In this document: one piece after another, positions 61,196-64,000 of the stretch
Layout of the letters: every line of letters begins with the position of its first letter
How positions within the stretch are numbered: the first letter of the stretch is position 1
NCBI GenBank assembly: GCA_033239525.1
Contig: BSYO01000003.1
Span: forward strand, 8,302,001 to 8,366,000
Origin: Nepenthes gracilis
Taxonomy: Eukaryota; Streptophyta; Magnoliopsida; Caryophyllales; Nepenthaceae
Direction of reading: 5' to 3'
DNA length: 64,000 bases
The notes under the pieces: generated by a model
Database searches by the model: none
Told to the model about the DNA's origin: nothing
The model's input: only the letters and a program-made list of their open reading frames with translations
Made by a program: the position numbers and the translations under genes

Positions 61196-62518
61196 GAAGA
61201 TATATCAAAATAACAAAATCAATAAATTTTAATAATTATTATTTATCTACAATAATTTGACTATAGTATTAGGATTGAAAATAATCATGAAACCTTTTTA
61301 TAGGCCATAAAATTTAATGAATTAAATTTACAGTACAATACTATAAGGAATATATGAATTTCATGAGATGTAATAGAGTATGAAATATTATTAAGTTATC
61401 TAATAAAATAAAAGTTATAGGGTATAAATAAATCTTAAAAAAAGAAAGATTCATTGGATAATATTAAAAGATATAAAATGAGACCCATTAGTAAAGAGTA
61501 TACTTAAAATGAATGAATTGAATATACAAAAATTCTTTTTTCCTATATCTAAAAAAAATTCTATTTGCATAGTTTTGGTATTAATTGGCCTTTTGACATA
61601 AAATTATAACAAATAAAAATAAAAATAACTTTTCTTATCAGTGATTTAAAGAAAGAGGTACATATGAAACAATTAGAAGGATTCTTTTTTAATAATAGTG
61701 TATAATTTCTACGCATGTTTAAGAAATTTATATATAAATTAAAATAAATCTTCTTGAGAGATATTTAAAGTTTGATGATATTATTTTTTATTTGATTTTG
61801 AAAAGAACATTATAGATTAATATATACGCTAAAAGGTCAGTTGGAGTGTTATATATTTTTTTACTTTATATGTGGATGACATTTTATTTATATTTAATGG
61901 TAAGGGTTTGTTGTAAGAGATAAAATATATTTAAAATAAAATATATGGGTGAAACATTTTACGTTATTGGGATTATAATCTATCAAGATAGATTGTAAGA
62001 TATTTTAAATTTATTTTAAAAACCCATATTAATAAAATTTTAAAGAGATTTTAGATAAAAATTATTCACTAAATATAATATCTATTATAAAGGACAACTA
62101 GTTTAATTTAAATAAATACCCAAAAAATAATTTTAAAAGGGAACAAATAAAAAGTATTCCATATATTTATATTGTTAAAAGGCTAATGTATGCTCGAATA
62201 TACCTATGACCTGATATTGCTTTTATATGGAATGTTAAAAAGAATTAAAATTATCAAGGTATAAATCATTAAAAAGTTGCCAAGAACTCACAATGAAGGT
62301 ATTAAATATTTCATGCTGATATATAGACGAATTGATAATTTGAAAGTATTTGGCTATTTGGATTTGAACTTTGTTAAATGTGTTGATTCAAGTAAATAAA
62401 TATTTGAATATGTGTTTATATTTATTAGTGGAGCTGTATCCTGAAAAAATACAAAGTTGATCTTGACTGCTACTTTTATTGTAAATATTGAATTCGTTTC
62501 TTATTTTAAAGTTATAAA
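61196..62518 (+). pseudogene. Decayed Ty1/Copia reverse transcriptase-RNase H
   Basis: Readable across many stops and AT-shifted codons. In order: the IENNHETF stretch (family: NDPVSF) at about 61276; YKxILKKKKDSLDNIKRYKM (family: CKWVFKTKRDSKGNVERYKA) at about 61420-61485; the catalytic YVDD box of reverse transcriptase at 61869-61880 in LLYVDDILF; GETFYVIGIIIYQDRL (family: GEASYVLGIKIYRDRS) at about 61948; LMYARIYLxPDIAF (family: LMYAMVCTRPDIAY) at about 62182; YFMLIYRRIDNLKVFGYLDL, then FVKCVDSSK, then FISGAVS (family RNase H start) at about 62307-62442; and TATFIVNIEFVSYFK at about 62473. All in plus orientation. Far too damaged to be active. Confidence 0.85.
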
Positions 62519-62520
62519 AG

Positions 62521-63590
62521 TGATGGGTTTAGTATAGATCTGGGCTGGAATCAACAAAACCCAACTAAAAGAAGACGGGTCCGATTAGTAGAGGGGCCCA
62601 GGCTAGTGATGACGTCTCAGGAGATTCAAAGGCAAGGCCCATTGGGTGCTCCAGATACGTAGCCAGTTAGCGTCTCTCGCATCCCCGTGAAGGCGACTAT
62701 AGGCTACCGTCACAGGAGGTATTAGCTTAGGGGATGTCAGCTAATGGGAGATAAGATCAACATCAATAAGTCACAGCAGATACCGCCCCAATAGCTGCTT
62801 GGCCAATTCAAGCGAAATAAAACATGCCTGCGTTGGCCACGACCAACAATGGTATCTTCGCCTCCACAAGACGATAATTGATATCACTGGCCACCGCCAA
62901 CGCTTAATAGCTGACAAATCTCAGCAAGCCCCTTGTTGGGGATCCTGGCTCCCAAAAGCCTCCCTAAATGAGCTTACAAATACCCTCTTTAGCAGTGGAG
63001 AGGAGAGATTTTCTCCCACTTCCACAAACGCCCTAAGCGTTGACCTGAGATCGAAATCCTGATTCTTACACTCAGTGTAAAAAGCAACGAGGAGAAAGAA
63101 CCGACTCTCTTCCATTAAACTGCCACCTCCTTGCGGGGGTGATAGTGAGCCACTCCTAGCAGTACACTAAAGCGAGTACTAGCCTCCTTCGAGCATTCCA
63201 CGTACTCCCCACATTCCAGCATTCTTACATTTTCATCACGTTTACTTCCATGCGTGTATCTTTTCATTCATAGGAAAATATTTCTAACTTGAGTATCGAA
63301 ATATTTACGGTGGGACAATCTTCCGCAATCATCTGATTTCTTATTTATAGTGCGTAGGGTTCAGGTTGAGAGACACGGAGACCGGATTCATTCGTGATCC
63401 AATCCAATTGAGTATCAAAGTATTTACGATGGGACAATCTTCCATCGTCATCTAATCTTTTATTTATAATTTGCAGTGTGTAGGGCTTAGGTTGAGTGCC
63501 ATGGAGATCGAACTTGTTCGTAATCCAACCCAATTGAAAAATTTGAAGGCTTCCTAATCTGCACGAGAATTCGAACTTAGTGACGAATCA
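62521..63590 (+). mobile_element. LTR (probable solo) nested in the Copia RNase H
   Basis: It starts TGATGGGTTTAGTATAGATC and ends near GTGACGAATCA. The GC content is higher than in the split gene around it. The 3' half (TTGAGTATCGAAATATTTAC...GGAGACCGGATTC) is related to the LTRs at 21252 and 23487. Part of it is a 119-bp tandem duplication. I could not find a matching TSD, so edges may be off by several bases. Frames at 62799-63115 belong to the LTR. Confidence 0.6.
63289..63530. repeat. 119-bp tandem duplication inside the nested LTR
   Basis: TTGAGTATCGAAATATTTAC at 63289 recurs as TTGAGTATCAAAGTATTTAC at 63408, each continuing GGGACAATCTTCC, TTATTTATA and GGTTGAG, then GATCCAATCCAA or TAATCCAACCCAA. 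Confidence 0.85.
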
Positions 63591-63596
63591 GTATTG

Positions 63597-63700
63597 TATA
63601 TATGGATGAGAAATTTCATATTTTGATTTAGAGTGGTGAATTTTATATTTGGATATGTCACCATTAAGATTTAAGGATTATATCAAAATAAAATTAATTT
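63597..63700 (+). pseudogene. Continuation of the Copia RNase H after the nested LTR
   Basis: From 63600 the plus strand reads IWMRNFIF, stop, FRVVNFIFGYVTIKI, matching the next part of Copia RNase H (LWLRNFISGLRVVDSI...LKIYCDNSA). It resumes where the relic at 61196-62518 stopped (EFVSYFK), showing that the two pieces were one gene before the insertion. Confidence 0.75.
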
Positions 63701-64000
63701 TCATTATATAATTTTTATTATATGGATAATGATATTTTTAATAAAATTTTTATTTATTTATAATATTTTTTTAAAATTTATATACATATTAATTAATTTA
63801 TTTTTTAAAAATATTAATAGTTGATTATAAAATAAATATAAAATTTATTTATTAAGTCATATTGCCATATATTCATTAGCATCTTAAGAAATATAATACA
63901 ATATTATACATAAAAAATATTACTATTACTAAACAATTTATCGCCATAATGACGTACTTTGCTTCTTAAAATTGTGAAAAGATAGATTTTGAATATCACA
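63701..64000. other. AT-rich window end
   Basis: No feature recognised. Confidence 0.5.

Overview
This window is plant nuclear DNA, most likely from a eudicot. The evidence is three spliced or plant-specific genes with GT/AG introns, very AT-rich intergenic DNA, and a dense load of LTR retrotransposon relics. I cannot name the species. Gene density is low: three convincing genes in 64 kb, with repeats making up most of the annotated remainder.

Genes: (1) 5954-12745 (+), an eight-exon gene for a CCHC zinc-knuckle plus PSP-domain protein (ZCCHC8-like, a nuclear RNA-surveillance/spliceosome-associated factor). All eight exons join in frame to 519 codons. (2) 19465-20262 (+), an intronless DUF617/MIZU-KUSSEI1-like protein of 265 residues. 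(3) 41806-44272 (-), a two-exon secreted leucine-rich-repeat protein of the Piriformospora indica-insensitive 2 (PII-2) type, 411 residues, with no kinase domain. The three are unrelated in role and are separate transcription units.

Mobile elements, left to right: an LTR fragment at the left edge (1-769); a 2-kb Tekay/Del-like solo LTR (2303-4315); a 0.9-kb hAT-type element with a perfect 8-bp target-site duplication (TSD) inside intron 5 of the zinc-knuckle gene; a probable inverted long LTR (15796-18124); a short non-autonomous LTR element (21252-24206) carrying a piece of a Copia LTR; scattered related LTRs (25.5, 29.3 and 62.5 kb); a Copia solo LTR with perfect TSD (30956-31954) and its inverted sister, also with perfect TSD (52617-53614); a second copy of the left-edge LTR (32468-33608); two solo LTRs of one Gypsy family in opposite orientation (39824-40905 and 45781-46687); then a complete LARD-like member of that same family (54271-60724, TSD CAATG). 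That element carries a gag remnant, a tandem-repeat block and a long antisense reading frame resembling the plant 'putative gypsy type transposon' (Transposase_28) domain. The right edge is a decayed Ty1/Copia reverse transcriptase-RNase H gene whose RNase H part is split by a nested LTR.

Most interesting: the antisense gene inside the non-autonomous Gypsy element, the series of solo LTRs from the same families showing repeated LTR-LTR recombination, the nested Copia/LTR insertion, and the intronic hAT. I did not find evidence for a wholly new biological system.
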